A DNA stretch of 64,000 nucleotides from Hyphomicrobiales bacterium (GTDB lineage: Bacteria; Pseudomonadota; Alphaproteobacteria; Rhizobiales; Rhizobiaceae), in assembly GCA_900466005.1 (NCBI GenBank), contig UEGQ01000012.1, positions 185,878-249,877 on the forward strand, given 5' to 3'. The position numbers were made by a program, and so were the translations under genes. Every line of letters starts with the position of its first letter. Within the stretch, counting starts at the first letter, position 1. Shown here one piece after another: positions 25,594 to 33,895 of the stretch. Under the pieces are notes generated by a model, which saw only the letters and a list, made by a program, of their open reading frames with translations, made no database searches and had not been told where the DNA came from.

Positions 25594-26955
25594 ATGCTCG
25601 TTCAAGCAACAAACAAACTGCGGCAGGCGTTTGCCCGCAGCGGATCTGTACATTTATTCAACCGTGCCAAGGCAGTGTTTCCGGATGGAACCACCCGCGT
25701 AACGGTGGAGAGGGACCCTTTTCCCACCTATGCTCGACGGGGTGAGGGGGCGTACCTCGTCGACGTCGACGGGAACCGGTTCCTCGATCTCAACAACAAC
25801 TTCACCACGCTCATCCACGGGCATGGCTTCGCACCGGTGTCCGAGGTCGTGGTTGGTTTGCTGAACTCGGGCACCTGTTTTGCCAATCCGACGGAACATG
25901 AAATCGGTTTGGCGGAACTGCTGACCGCTCGCATTCCTGCAATGGAACGTCTCCGCTTCGTCAATAGCGGAACGGAAGCAGTGATGTTTGCGATTAAGGC
26001 GGCGCGCGCCTTCACCGGGAGGCCCGCAATCGCGCGAATTGAAGGTGCCTACCATGGTGCCTACGACTGGGCGGAGGCAGGACAAAGCGTTTCGCCAGGT
26101 AATTCGGGATGGGATCAATTCCCCGTCGCGATTCCGGCCTACCGTGGTGCACCGCAAAGCGTCATTGATGACGTGCATCTTCTGCGGTTCAATGACGCCG
26201 ACGGCCTCGAAAGGCGCTTGAGCGCCGTTCGCGACCGCGTCGCCTGCGTGTTGATCGATCCGATGCCCAGTCGAGCTGGTTTGATGTCCCCGGACCCCGC
26301 TTTTGTCGCGGCATTGTCGGAAACGGCGACCAAGTACGGCATCCTGATCGTCGCCGATGAAGTGCTCAATCTTCGGCAAGGCTATGCAGGCGCTTCAGCA
26401 CGGTATGGACTGAAGCCCGACCTGATTACTGCCGGAAAAATCATTGGAGGCGGCTTCCCGATCGGCGCCATCGGCGGACGAGAGGAAGTGATGCGCGTTT
26501 TCGGGGCCGAAGATGTAAGGCCTTTGCTGCCGCAGGGCGGCACTTTTTCCGCCAACCCCATTTCCATGGCCGCCGGTCGGGTAGCCATGGAGGCGTTGAC
26601 ACCGGAAGTCTTCGACCGCCTCGAGGCAATGGGAAACAGAGTGCGTGACGGACTCAGGGCAAGCATTGTCAGGCGGGACGCCCCGCTTTCGGTGACCGGC
26701 GCGGCCTCGCTCTTTAGAATTCATCCGACGCGCATCGCGCCGACCGAATATCGGGACGCCTATCTGCGTGCCGAAGGGGCGGGTCTGATGCGGCGACTGA
26801 GCCGTCACTTTCTGGAATCGGGCATTCTCCTCCCTTATGCAGCCGCTGCGTGCCTTTCGACGGCAATGGTCGACAGCGACATCGAGCGTGTTCTCAGCGC
26901 ATTCGACGACTTCCTCAACACAGAGATCCAATCCGGAAAGGGGTGCGCGCAATGA
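25594..26955 (+). CDS. Class III aminotransferase (glutamate-1-semialdehyde aminomutase-like)
   Basis: A 453-residue PLP enzyme of the class III/GSAM-like group: RGEGAYLVDVDGNRFLDLNNNFTTLIHGH, LRFVNSGTEAVMFAIKAARAFTGRP, ARIEGAYHGAYDW, ILIVADEVLNLRQGYAGASARYG and PDLITAGKIIGGGFPIGAIGG with the PLP lysine near residue 280. It probably transfers or removes the amino group of the solute taken up by the neighbouring transporter. Its stop overlaps the start of the ThDP enzyme. Confidence 0.87.
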   Translation: MLVQATNKLRQAFARSGSVHLFNRAKAVFPDGTTRVTVERDPFPTYARRGEGAYLVDVDGNRFLDLNNNFTTLIHGHGFAPVSEVVVGLLNSGTCFANPTEHEIGLAELLTARIPAMERLRFVNSGTEAVMFAIKAARAFTGRPAIARIEGAYHGAYDWAEAGQSVSPGNSGWDQFPVAIPAYRGAPQSVIDDVHLLRFNDADGLERRLSAVRDRVACVLIDPMPSRAGLMSPDPAFVAALSETATKYGILIVADEVLNLRQGYAGASARYGLKPDLITAGKIIGGGFPIGAIGGREEVMRVFGAEDVRPLLPQGGTFSANPISMAAGRVAMEALTPEVFDRLEAMGNRVRDGLRASIVRRDAPLSVTGAASLFRIHPTRIAPTEYRDAYLRAEGAGLMRRLSRHFLESGILLPYAAAACLSTAMVDSDIERVLSAFDDFLNTEIQSGKGCAQ

Positions 26956-28664
26956 TGCAGCAGAGTTCAAGCGAAACAGTTGCCCAGCGTATAGCGGCGA
27001 TCCTTCGGCGCCACGATGTGGAATTTATCTTTGGCCAAAGTCTCCCGTCGGCCGTAATTCTCGCCGCCGAGGCGAATGGCATTCGCCAGATTGCCTACAG
27101 GCAGGAGAACATGGGCGGCGTCATGGCCGACGGGTATGCACGCGTGTCTGGCAAAGTCGGTGTCGTCGCAGCGCAGAATGGCCCTGCGGCCACCTTGTTG
27201 GTACCTCCGCTTGCAGAGGCTCTAAAAGCCAGCGTGCCGGTCATCGCACTTGTGCAGGATGTCGAGCGCGATCAAACCGACAAGAATGCGTTTCAGGACT
27301 TCGATCACATTTCGCTCTTTCAGTCGTGCACCAAATGGGTGCGGCGTGTCGCGGTTCCTGAGCGCATCGACGATTACCTCGATGCAGCCTTCACTGCCGC
27401 GACGTCCGGCCGTGCAGGTCCCGTAGCGCTTCTACTTCCGGCTGATCTCCTGAGGGCGCAGGTGCAGGCGCCGGCAATCCCGCGCTCAAAGAACTTGGGT
27501 CATTGGCCATTGGACCGTACTCGTCCGTCGGACAGCGCGCTGGCAGAAGTCGCCTCGCTGATTGCGGTTGCAAAGGCGCCGGTTGTCGTTGCCGGCGGGG
27601 GCGTCCATTGTGGTGGTGCTGCGGAGGAGCTTTCGCTGCTCCAGCAGCAAGCATGCCTGCCTGTATTCACTACCAACATGGGTAAGGGAGCGGTCGACGA
27701 GTACCATCCGCTGTCCGCTGGCGTGTTAGGTTCGCTTGTCGGGCCACGTTCGCTCGGGCGTCACTCCTCCGTCTTGGTCGAGCGCGCCGATCTGGTCCTT
27801 CTTGTCGGCACGCGAACGAACCAGAATGGCACTGACAACTGGAGCCAGATTCCGTCCGGCGCGACGGTCGTGCACATCGATGTCGATCCGGCAGAGATCG
27901 GGCGTAATTACGAGTCAGTTCGACTCGTTGGCGACGCGCGCGAGACGCTCGCGGCTCTGCGCGCGGCGTTCACCGGAGTTGATCTCACGAAACGGCATGC
28001 GGATCGCACATATCTGGAAGAATGCATCGCAGCATACTGGAAAGACTTCGAGCTCGACCGCCACGACGTGGCGACATCTAGCGCCAGCCCGATACGCCCG
28101 GAGCGGCTCATGTCGGAACTTCAAACCCTCCTGACTGACGATGTGATGATCGTTGCCGATGCTAGCTATTCTTCCATGTGGGTTTTGGGCCAACTGAGAG
28201 CGCCTGCTGGCGGGATGCGCTTTATCACTCCGCGGGGACTCGCTGGACTTGGTTGGGGGGTACCACTCGCAATCGGTGCCAAAACCGCCCGTCCTGACAA
28301 GGCGGTCGTTGCGATTGTCGGCGATGGCGGCTTTGCGCATAGCTGGGCGGAGCTGGAAACGATGATGCGGATGAACCTTCCCGTGACCGTCATCGTCCTC
28401 AACAACGGTATTCTTGGCTTCCAGCGCGACGCCGAGACTGTGAAATTCGGCAGCTATACATCCGCATGCCACTTCGCGGAGGTCGACCATGCGAAACTTG
28501 CCGAAGCATGTGGTTGCCCGGCTGTTCGTGTCGAGGATCCGAGTGAGCTTGCGTATCATCTGCAACGCGGGATGAAACAGGGGCCGCTTCTCATAGAGGT
28601 TATGACCGACCCGGCGGCACATCCACCCCTCTCCCTCTTCGCCCGACTGGACGAAGCGGCATGA
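26952..28664 (+). CDS. Thiamine-diphosphate-dependent enzyme (acetolactate-synthase-like)
   Basis: A 570-residue ThDP enzyme with N-terminal Pyr domain (activating Glu in AYRQENMGGVMADGYARVSG), a central nucleotide-type domain (LAEVASLIAVAKAPVVVAGGGV) and the C-terminal PP domain with GDGGFAHSWAELETMMRMNLPVTVIVLNN. It would decarboxylate a 2-oxo acid or ligate/cleave a C2-C3 unit. Acetolactate synthase proper is unlikely: no small subunit and a catabolic context. A sulfoacetaldehyde-acetyltransferase-like role is possible but unsupported. ATG overlaps the aminotransferase stop by 4 bases; the longer reading from 26850 runs into that gene. Confidence 0.85.
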   Translation: MMQQSSSETVAQRIAAILRRHDVEFIFGQSLPSAVILAAEANGIRQIAYRQENMGGVMADGYARVSGKVGVVAAQNGPAATLLVPPLAEALKASVPVIALVQDVERDQTDKNAFQDFDHISLFQSCTKWVRRVAVPERIDDYLDAAFTAATSGRAGPVALLLPADLLRAQVQAPAIPRSKNLGHWPLDRTRPSDSALAEVASLIAVAKAPVVVAGGGVHCGGAAEELSLLQQQACLPVFTTNMGKGAVDEYHPLSAGVLGSLVGPRSLGRHSSVLVERADLVLLVGTRTNQNGTDNWSQIPSGATVVHIDVDPAEIGRNYESVRLVGDARETLAALRAAFTGVDLTKRHADRTYLEECIAAYWKDFELDRHDVATSSASPIRPERLMSELQTLLTDDVMIVADASYSSMWVLGQLRAPAGGMRFITPRGLAGLGWGVPLAIGAKTARPDKAVVAIVGDGGFAHSWAELETMMRMNLPVTVIVLNNGILGFQRDAETVKFGSYTSACHFAEVDHAKLAEACGCPAVRVEDPSELAYHLQRGMKQGPLLIEVMTDPAAHPPLSLFARLDEAA

Positions 28665-29437
28665 GGTGCCGCGTGGCACAGAGGATCGCCGTCGTAACCG
28701 GCGGCACCTCCGGCATCGGGCTGGCGACGGCCCGGTACCTTCTTGAATGCGGACGCCGGGTGGCAATCTTCGGTCAGAAACCCGCCAACGTTGAAAGTGC
28801 CGTTCAAGCCCTTTCGCGCGACTTTGGCGCCGAGCACTTGTTTGCACGCGTGACGGATCTGGGCGAGCCCTCCCAGATAACCACCTTCTTTGAGGAACTG
28901 CACGACTACTGGGGCAAGACCGAGATCCTCGTCTGCAATGCGGGGATATCGCCGAAGGGGGCCGATGGTCCCACTCCGTTCCAACAGGTCACGTTGGATG
29001 AATGGAACAACGTCCTTTCCGTCAATCTGACGGGAGCAATGCTGTGCTGCCAAGCGGCCTTGCCGAGCATGATCGAAGGAGGTTTCGGCCGGATCGTGTT
29101 TGTTGGCTCCATCGCGGGACGCGCAATGCCCAGGATTGCCGGCGTCGCCTACGTCACGTCGAAAGCTGCCCTTTCGGGGCTAGCTCGGTCGCTTATCCCT
29201 GCTAACGCCCCGCGGGGAATTACTGTGAACGTGGTTGCGCCGGGTCGGATCGCCACGGAGATGGCCGGCCCAAGCGACAGTGCACTCAACCATGCGGCAG
29301 TTGCCCGTATACCGACAGGGCGGATGGGCAAGCCGGAGGAGGTCGCTGCCGTGATCGGATTCTTATCGTCCGATGAAGCGGCATTCATCAACGGAGCGAC
29401 CATAGACGTAAATGGCGGAGAATTCGCGCCGGTCTGA
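28661..29437 (+). CDS. Short-chain dehydrogenase/reductase
   Basis: A 258-residue Rossmann enzyme with TGGTSGIG at the cofactor site, NAG in LVCNAGISP, catalytic serine in VGSIAGRA and the YVTSK catalytic pair, ending NGATIDVNGGEF. It probably reduces or oxidises a carbonyl made by the preceding ThDP enzyme. Its start overlaps the ThDP gene stop by 4 bases. Third gene of the aminotransferase operon. Confidence 0.9.
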   Translation: MRCRVAQRIAVVTGGTSGIGLATARYLLECGRRVAIFGQKPANVESAVQALSRDFGAEHLFARVTDLGEPSQITTFFEELHDYWGKTEILVCNAGISPKGADGPTPFQQVTLDEWNNVLSVNLTGAMLCCQAALPSMIEGGFGRIVFVGSIAGRAMPRIAGVAYVTSKAALSGLARSLIPANAPRGITVNVVAPGRIATEMAGPSDSALNHAAVARIPTGRMGKPEEVAAVIGFLSSDEAAFINGATIDVNGGEFAPV

Positions 29438-29450
29438 AGTTGGAGGCGGG

Positions 29451-30170
29451 ATGCAGTCTCATGGTCATGTCCTGATCTATACGGGAAACGCCGAGCTTTT
29501 CCGCCTTCTTGAGTACATTCTCGAGACGGAGGGTTTTTCCGTCCGACTCTGCGACGATCCGGGCGGGTTGGTGACCGCGATCCGGGCCGAAAGGCCACTG
29601 GCTGTCCTGGCCGACTGCTCCGGTCCGCGCGCTGAGGCGCTCAGCTTGTGCCGAAGGATCAATGACGCAGGTGGTGGGCAGCTGCGAGTCGCTGCATTTG
29701 CACAAGCATACTGGGCGGATATCGGCCGTGATCTCGATGCCTTGGGTGTCGACATGGTTATATGCCGACCCATCGAACCGCGACGACTGCTTAGGTTCCT
29801 GTGGGACATCCGGGCAAACTTGGCAGCCGGCAGCCGCCCGTGTGTTGCGCCCGAGCAGACATTCCGGCATGCGGACGTTGAGATGAATCTCGCGAGGGTT
29901 CAGGTCACACGCAGCGGACAGACTGTTAGCCTTTCTGCGTTGCAGTTCCGATTGCTCCTGCAACTCATGAAGATGCCCGAGGTGGTGCATAGCCGGGACG
30001 AACTGATCGCCGTGGGTTGGCCACCTGAAACCGAGGTCGAGCCGCGCACCGTCGATATCCATATCGGCCATATCAGACGAGCGTTGAATAAATACGGCCC
30101 CGACATCATCCGCACCGTGCGGTCCGTCGGCTACTCGCTTAACATGCCGCCTCAATCGTCGAGGAGTTGA
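29451..30170 (+). CDS. PhoB-like winged-helix regulator with degenerate receiver
   Basis: A 239-residue protein. Residues 5-115 have a CheY-like layout (VLIYTGNAELFRLLEYILETEGFSVRLCDD, AVLADCSG, ICRPIEPRRLLRFL). The paired acidic residues of the phosphorylation pocket are replaced (IYTGN) and the conserved lysine is arginine. The C-terminal OmpR/PhoB winged helix is intact (SALQFRLLLQLMKMPEVVHSRDELIAVGW, RTVDIHIGHIRRAL, IIRTVRSVGYSL). No histidine kinase is nearby. ATG at 29451 has GGAGGCGGG before it. It resembles the regulator at 34064. Confidence 0.82.
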   Translation: MQSHGHVLIYTGNAELFRLLEYILETEGFSVRLCDDPGGLVTAIRAERPLAVLADCSGPRAEALSLCRRINDAGGGQLRVAAFAQAYWADIGRDLDALGVDMVICRPIEPRRLLRFLWDIRANLAAGSRPCVAPEQTFRHADVEMNLARVQVTRSGQTVSLSALQFRLLLQLMKMPEVVHSRDELIAVGWPPETEVEPRTVDIHIGHIRRALNKYGPDIIRTVRSVGYSLNMPPQSSRS

Positions 30171-30333
30171 ACCTTTTCGAGGTGCCAGCGCTGCATGGCC
30201 GTCGAAGGGTACCAGGTCTTCGGAAAGGCGTGGGACACGGTTGTCCGAATCATTACTCGTCCGTGTTGCACAGATTGCTGCAATTGTGGTTTGTATCTAT
30301 CGTGTTAGTTCAATTTTATGGTGGCTTGTTGGA

Positions 30334-30750
30334 ATGGTAACAGCTCACAAGAAGGGGCCGAACGAGGCTGACGTCCGCGCGGGCTCACGTCTCAAGAATG
30401 CGCGTCGCCTGAGGCGGATGACCCAGGCGGAACTCGGGGATCTGCTCGGCGTTACATTCCAGCAGATACAGAAGTACGAGAACGGAAAAAATCGGATCAG
30501 CGCCAGCAGAATTGTCGCGGCGGCAAATGCCCTCGGGGTGCCGCCGGACTTCTTTTTCGACGAAACAGAAAAGGCAACGCCGGATATCGCTGACACGTCG
30601 GCCGAAATGCGCAAGTTGGTCGACCTGATTGCCGCCGGCGATGCCCTCGAAATGAACAGGCATTTTTCCAATATCAAAAGCCCCGCGCTGCGAAAGGCGG
30701 TCGTGTCATTTGTCACCGCGATTGCCACGGCAGCGGATGACCAACCCTAG
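30334..30750 (+). CDS. XRE-family HTH regulator (PraR/SinR-like)
   Basis: A 138-residue protein with a helix-turn-helix (AGSRLKNARRLRRMTQAELGDLLGVTFQQIQKYENGKNRISASRIVAAANALGVPPDFFFD) and a C-terminal helical part. The FQQIQKYE...NRISAS...FFF pattern is that of rhizobial PraR-type repressors, which act on quorum-sensing and biofilm genes. The start at 30334 is preferred over an open extension to 30241 that has a hydrophobic, unconserved N-terminus. It converges on the small gene after luxI, overlapping it by 4 bases. Confidence 0.8.
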   Translation: MVTAHKKGPNEADVRAGSRLKNARRLRRMTQAELGDLLGVTFQQIQKYENGKNRISASRIVAAANALGVPPDFFFDETEKATPDIADTSAEMRKLVDLIAAGDALEMNRHFSNIKSPALRKAVVSFVTAIATAADDQP

Positions 30751-30917
30751 AGTTCAGTCGGCTGCCCGCGTTCGATATTGGTAAGCTCTTCAAGGACCAT
30801 GGCCAAAAGGTATATCAGGAACAGATGTCCTCCCTGCCGGGCGGCTTGAACGGTATTCAGTATTTCCTGGCGCGCTTTGGAAATGTCCAAGGATGCCTCC
30901 TTTACCGAGGTGGCCAT
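30747..30917 (-). CDS. Small protein coupled to luxI (CinS-like candidate)
   Basis: A 56-residue protein (MATSVKEASLDISKARQEI..., then HLFLIYLLAMVLEELTNIERG) immediately after luxI. The ATG at 30917 has AAGAGG six bases upstream; another ATG at 30935 would add six residues. It is mostly helical, with a leucine-rich second half suited to protein contact. In Rhizobium leguminosarum the AHL synthase gene cinI is coupled to cinS, a small antirepressor of the XRE repressor PraR. The order here (luxI, small gene, PraR-like XRE gene) is the same, so that role is proposed, not shown. Confidence 0.6.
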   Translation of the reverse strand: MATSVKEASLDISKARQEILNTVQAARQGGHLFLIYLLAMVLEELTNIERGQPTEL

Positions 30918-30937
30918 ATGATGCCTCTTGTCCATTT

Positions 30938-31570
30938 CTATTGCGCCGCCACGACAGCCGATGGGGGGCAGTCCTTGAGCACCCGCTTGCTGTTTCCGCG
31001 CATGGCCTGCAGCATTTGGAGCGTGCGGTGATCGAATTTGGCAACGACAGCCACGACGCTATCTCCGCCGATTTCTCTCGGGATGCCAAGCGGCGTGACC
31101 ATGAAATTGAGCTGAACCAATCGCAAGAGCCAAATCGGTTCCATCTCAATAATGATACGGTCGACGCCAGACTCCATGCCCCATTCCACGATGGCGGACA
31201 GCAGTGCGTTGGCGACCGGACTGAGTGCGCGTCCGCGCTCGCGGTGGGGTTTTGCGACGCAGTAGCGCGTCCATTCCCAAATGTGGTCACCGACCGGTCG
31301 CTCGACTTCGCATAGGTCGGCGAGGACGCTGGACAGCAGATGCGGCTTGGTGGTCGGCAGCATCCGTTGATAGCCGACAACCTTGCCGTTCTGCCTGCAG
31401 ATCATGTGCAGGGCATGTTCGTTGTCGAACTGGTCGATCTCGCGCTGGTCCGCCTGCGCCAGATCGCGCCAGCCCTTTTCGTCGACAAAGACATCGTGGC
31501 GAAGCCGATATGCCTCATCCATTTCGGTCCGGTACAGGTGGATGTTCTCGGTGGTGATGATTTCGATCAT
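30938..31570 (-). CDS. Acyl-homoserine lactone synthase (LuxI family)
   Basis: A 210-residue LuxI-type synthase that would make an AHL from S-adenosylmethionine and an acyl-ACP. The invariant residues are present: R24 and F28 (YRLRHDVFVD), W34, D46 and D49 (REIDQFDNEHA), R69 (GYQRMLP), and EWTRYCV with E99 and R102. Length matches TraI/LuxI proteins. It follows luxR on the same strand, separated by 81 bases that contain a lux-box-like palindrome, and is followed by the CinS-like small gene. Confidence 0.95.
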   Translation of the reverse strand: MIEIITTENIHLYRTEMDEAYRLRHDVFVDEKGWRDLAQADQREIDQFDNEHALHMICRQNGKVVGYQRMLPTTKPHLLSSVLADLCEVERPVGDHIWEWTRYCVAKPHRERGRALSPVANALLSAIVEWGMESGVDRIIIEMEPIWLLRLVQLNFMVTPLGIPREIGGDSVVAVVAKFDHRTLQMLQAMRGNSKRVLKDCPPSAVVAAQ

Positions 31571-31624
31571 GACAAGCCCCCAGCAAATTGGAGCAAGTCT
31601 GCTGTTTCAGAATGAGACAAAATA

Positions 31625-31640
31625 GTAGGGGAATCCCTAC
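31625..31640. promoter_or_regulatory. lux-box-like palindrome before luxI
   Basis: GTAGGG-GAAT-CCCTAC, a perfect 6-4-6 inverted repeat centred about 62 bases before the luxI start, in the luxR-luxI gap. Position suits a LuxR operator; a luxR terminator is a less likely alternative because no T-run follows. Confidence 0.5.
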
Positions 31641-31651
31641 CTTGACAGCCG

Positions 31652-32395
31652 CTAGCTGATCAGTCTCAGGCGGAAAGCTTCGGCGACGGCATGCGCGCGG
31701 TTCACTGCACCCAGCTTCATGCGAATATTGTGTACGTGCTTGGCGACGGCCTTGTCGGAGACGCCGAAGATAACCCCTATTTCCCAGTCGGTCTTTCCGG
31801 CCGCGATCCAGGACAAGGTATCCCGTTCACGGGCGGTCAGGCGCACCTTCGCGCGGAGTTCGTTGTTCCTGAGTTCCACCGCCCGTCCGAAGGCAAAGCT
31901 CGCGATGAGTGTCATCACACCTTTCGCTTCCGGGCTGTCGTCTATGTGGGAGCCGGCAAACGAGAACCCCACATGGCGACCATCCAGAGATAGCAGCGGG
32001 ACTGTGCAGCCATTGCGCAACGAGAAATCTGCGGCGCTGGCCATAACAAGGCGCTCGTTCTTGCCGAAATCCGGTTCGTTTGTTAACTCGGACCAGGCGA
32101 ATGTCGGTTGGGTACGAAGAATCCTCCGGATGGTAGGATCTTGGAACAGCAATCCCTTTTGAAAGTAGATCGTCGCCCAATCCTCGGGCCAGTCGGAGAG
32201 GAGCACGTGGCGCAATTGCTCACTCGGCAGGGTTCCGGTTTTCGGGATGAAACCCGCCAGAATCTTCTCAACCCCAAACGTGGCCGTGGCTCGCTTCACG
32301 GCTGTCGTTAGGTCTGCGTGGTTGTTTATGTGTCGCACATCAGACAGAAACGAAAGCGTTCGATCAAGACCGACGGAAAGCTCGTTCGTCGCCAT
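31652..32395 (-). CDS. LuxR-family autoinducer-binding regulator
   Basis: A 247-residue regulator with an N-terminal autoinducer domain (LLSDWPEDWATIYFQKGLLFQDPTIRRILRTQPTFAWSEL, with the conserved W, Y, D, P and W) and a C-terminal GerE-type HTH (RLTARERDTLSWIAAGKTDWEIGVIFGVSDKAVAKHVHNIRMKLGAVNRAHAVAEAFRL). The start at 32395 (MATNELSVGLDRTLSF) is my choice; an open frame runs to 32497 but the extra residues look unlike the family. A 17-bp palindrome lies just upstream of this ATG. Probably senses the AHL made by the adjacent synthase. Confidence 0.88.
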   Translation of the reverse strand: MATNELSVGLDRTLSFLSDVRHINNHADLTTAVKRATATFGVEKILAGFIPKTGTLPSEQLRHVLLSDWPEDWATIYFQKGLLFQDPTIRRILRTQPTFAWSELTNEPDFGKNERLVMASAADFSLRNGCTVPLLSLDGRHVGFSFAGSHIDDSPEAKGVMTLIASFAFGRAVELRNNELRAKVRLTARERDTLSWIAAGKTDWEIGVIFGVSDKAVAKHVHNIRMKLGAVNRAHAVAEAFRLRLIS

Positions 32396-32398
32396 GTC

Positions 32399-32415
32399 GA
32401 CACGTATAACGTGTC
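32399..32415. promoter_or_regulatory. 17-bp palindrome at the luxR start
   Basis: GACACGT-ATA-ACGTGTC, perfect 7-3-7 inverted repeat four bases before the chosen luxR ATG. It could be an operator or an RNA hairpin over the ribosome site. If translation starts further upstream it is coding sequence instead. Confidence 0.4.
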
Positions 32416-32509
32416 CGCCAGCCGCCATCCATAGCATCGTGCAACAAGCAGGCTGATGCAGCGCCCCACTCACGTGTTGCAGAGAAGCGTGCTCCATAAA
32501 GATAGGCCG

Positions 32510-32740
32510 CTATGGGAGACGGCCCTTGAGCCGCAGGAATAGCTCGAACCAGAAGCCATAGTCGCTATGCCGGCGTTCGGTCCATGCCTCCAGAGCGCAA
32601 TAGGCTGCCGCAGTCGCGGCTTCGTCACCGTAGAGGCGGATCGCTGCGTCGATTACGTCTTCTTGCTGGTGCTCCTGCCAGAAGCCGTCTTTTCGGGGGC
32701 TTTGCTCCCCGGATACGGAATTGCAAAGATACTGGGACAT
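32510..32740 (-). CDS. Small hypothetical protein upstream of luxR
   Basis: A 76-residue soluble protein (MSQYLCNSVSGEQSPRKDGFWQEHQQEDVIDAAIRLYGDEAATAAAYCALEAWTERRHSDYGFWFELFLRLKGRLP) with one or two amphipathic helices and an aromatic C-terminus. The composition is clearly protein-like and it is on the luxR strand, but I cannot name the family. The sequence between it and the chosen luxR start has no other gene. Confidence 0.6.
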   Translation of the reverse strand: MSQYLCNSVSGEQSPRKDGFWQEHQQEDVIDAAIRLYGDEAATAAAYCALEAWTERRHSDYGFWFELFLRLKGRLP

Positions 32741-32873
32741 GACGAATCTCCTGCCATCCGGCGCAGGGGATCAAGAGTTGCCGGACGTTAGAACTCGGTC
32801 GCGCGAGCCACAGAACCTGTGCGGTTCTTATCGTGCCGTCCCTGGCAAACATGTCCTGGAGAGTGTGACGGAT

Positions 32874-33809
32874 TCAACCGTCGGCACTATCCACTTGGAT
32901 TCGCAGTCGTTCGAGGTGCTCCTTGCATATGGTTTTGACCTGCGCGGTCAGGACTTCAACTCTCTCCGCGAGCCAGTCGAGTGCCTCTTGGCTGATTTCG
33001 TAGTAGTCCGAGTACCTGGCCTTCACATAGGCTTCATTGATGGCGTTGAACCAGGCGCTGTAGCGTTGTCTGTCGCGGGGCCAGACGTCGACAAGGCGTT
33101 GATCCCTGTCTTCCGCGAGTTGACGCAGATGCTTGAGATTGTGTGAGGGAGGGGAGTAGCTTGTGAGTGTCAGGAGTACGACGGAATATGAGCGTTCAAT
33201 TGCTTGATGGAGCGTGAACGCTGCATGTTTTCGCCACTCCGCATCCTGTCTCGCTCGTTCGATTTGGAAACCCCCGGTTTCCAGAAGTAGCCGGAGATCT
33301 GGCGATCGATTGACAAAGTAATTTCTCGATATTTCGTAAGCGTCACTCGGACCGAGGGGCTTCGGCATCGCCAACGGTTCGTCGTCCATCTCGTAGAGAA
33401 CGATGCCCTCCTTGCGGATGTCGACGAAGAAATATTGTCCCTCCCGTAAGGCCGTATTCACCTCACGTCGTGAATGGACGATGAAATTCACGGGCGTTTC
33501 CACGTCTTGCAGCCGCAAGAGCCGGTCCTGCGCCTTGTGCCAGTAGGTGGCGAAGTCCGTGAGCTTCTTGTTGTTGACGATGATCAGCAGATCGTAATCG
33601 GACTTGTAGCCCTTCTTGGTGTGCGGTTCGTCGACCCAGGTTCCGCGGGCATAGGACCCAAAGAGGATGATCTTCAGGATGCGGCCGCGCTTCTTGAACT
33701 CGGCCGTCCCCTCCTTCAAGGCGTCCTCGAACTCCTCGTGCAGTACCTCGACGATGCGGGCGAGCTCGCGCTGCTTTCGGTGCGGGAGATGATCGAGGCT
33801 GGTCTTCAT
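32874..33809 (-). CDS. Nucleotidyltransferase (MNT) - HEPN fusion protein
   Basis: A 311-residue protein. The N-terminal half is a minimal nucleotidyltransferase: FGSYARGTW followed by KSDYDLLIIV, the GS...DxD catalytic pattern. The C-terminal half is an alpha-helical HEPN-like domain (EISRNYFVNRSPDLRLLLETGGFQIERARQDAEWRKHAAFTLHQAIERSYSVVLLTL, then KARYSDYYEIS). Separate MNT and HEPN proteins form toxin-antitoxin pairs in which MNT AMPylates the HEPN RNase; here both sit in one chain. The start at 33809 is preferred to 33836. No separate partner gene adjoins. Confidence 0.85.
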   Translation of the reverse strand: MKTSLDHLPHRKQRELARIVEVLHEEFEDALKEGTAEFKKRGRILKIILFGSYARGTWVDEPHTKKGYKSDYDLLIIVNNKKLTDFATYWHKAQDRLLRLQDVETPVNFIVHSRREVNTALREGQYFFVDIRKEGIVLYEMDDEPLAMPKPLGPSDAYEISRNYFVNRSPDLRLLLETGGFQIERARQDAEWRKHAAFTLHQAIERSYSVVLLTLTSYSPPSHNLKHLRQLAEDRDQRLVDVWPRDRQRYSAWFNAINEAYVKARYSDYYEISQEALDWLAERVEVLTAQVKTICKEHLERLRIQVDSADG

Positions 33810-33895
33810 GGGGTGCGGAGCGGTCCTTGAGGTCATTCAGAATGAATAGCGCCGAATTCATAGAGTGCCTATAGCGTGAGAAATTTCAACTAAAA

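Noticed and set aside
25496-25702. 68-codon plus-strand frame in the GntR-aminotransferase gap
   Set aside because: Contains the probable operators and overlaps the aminotransferase start; no family.
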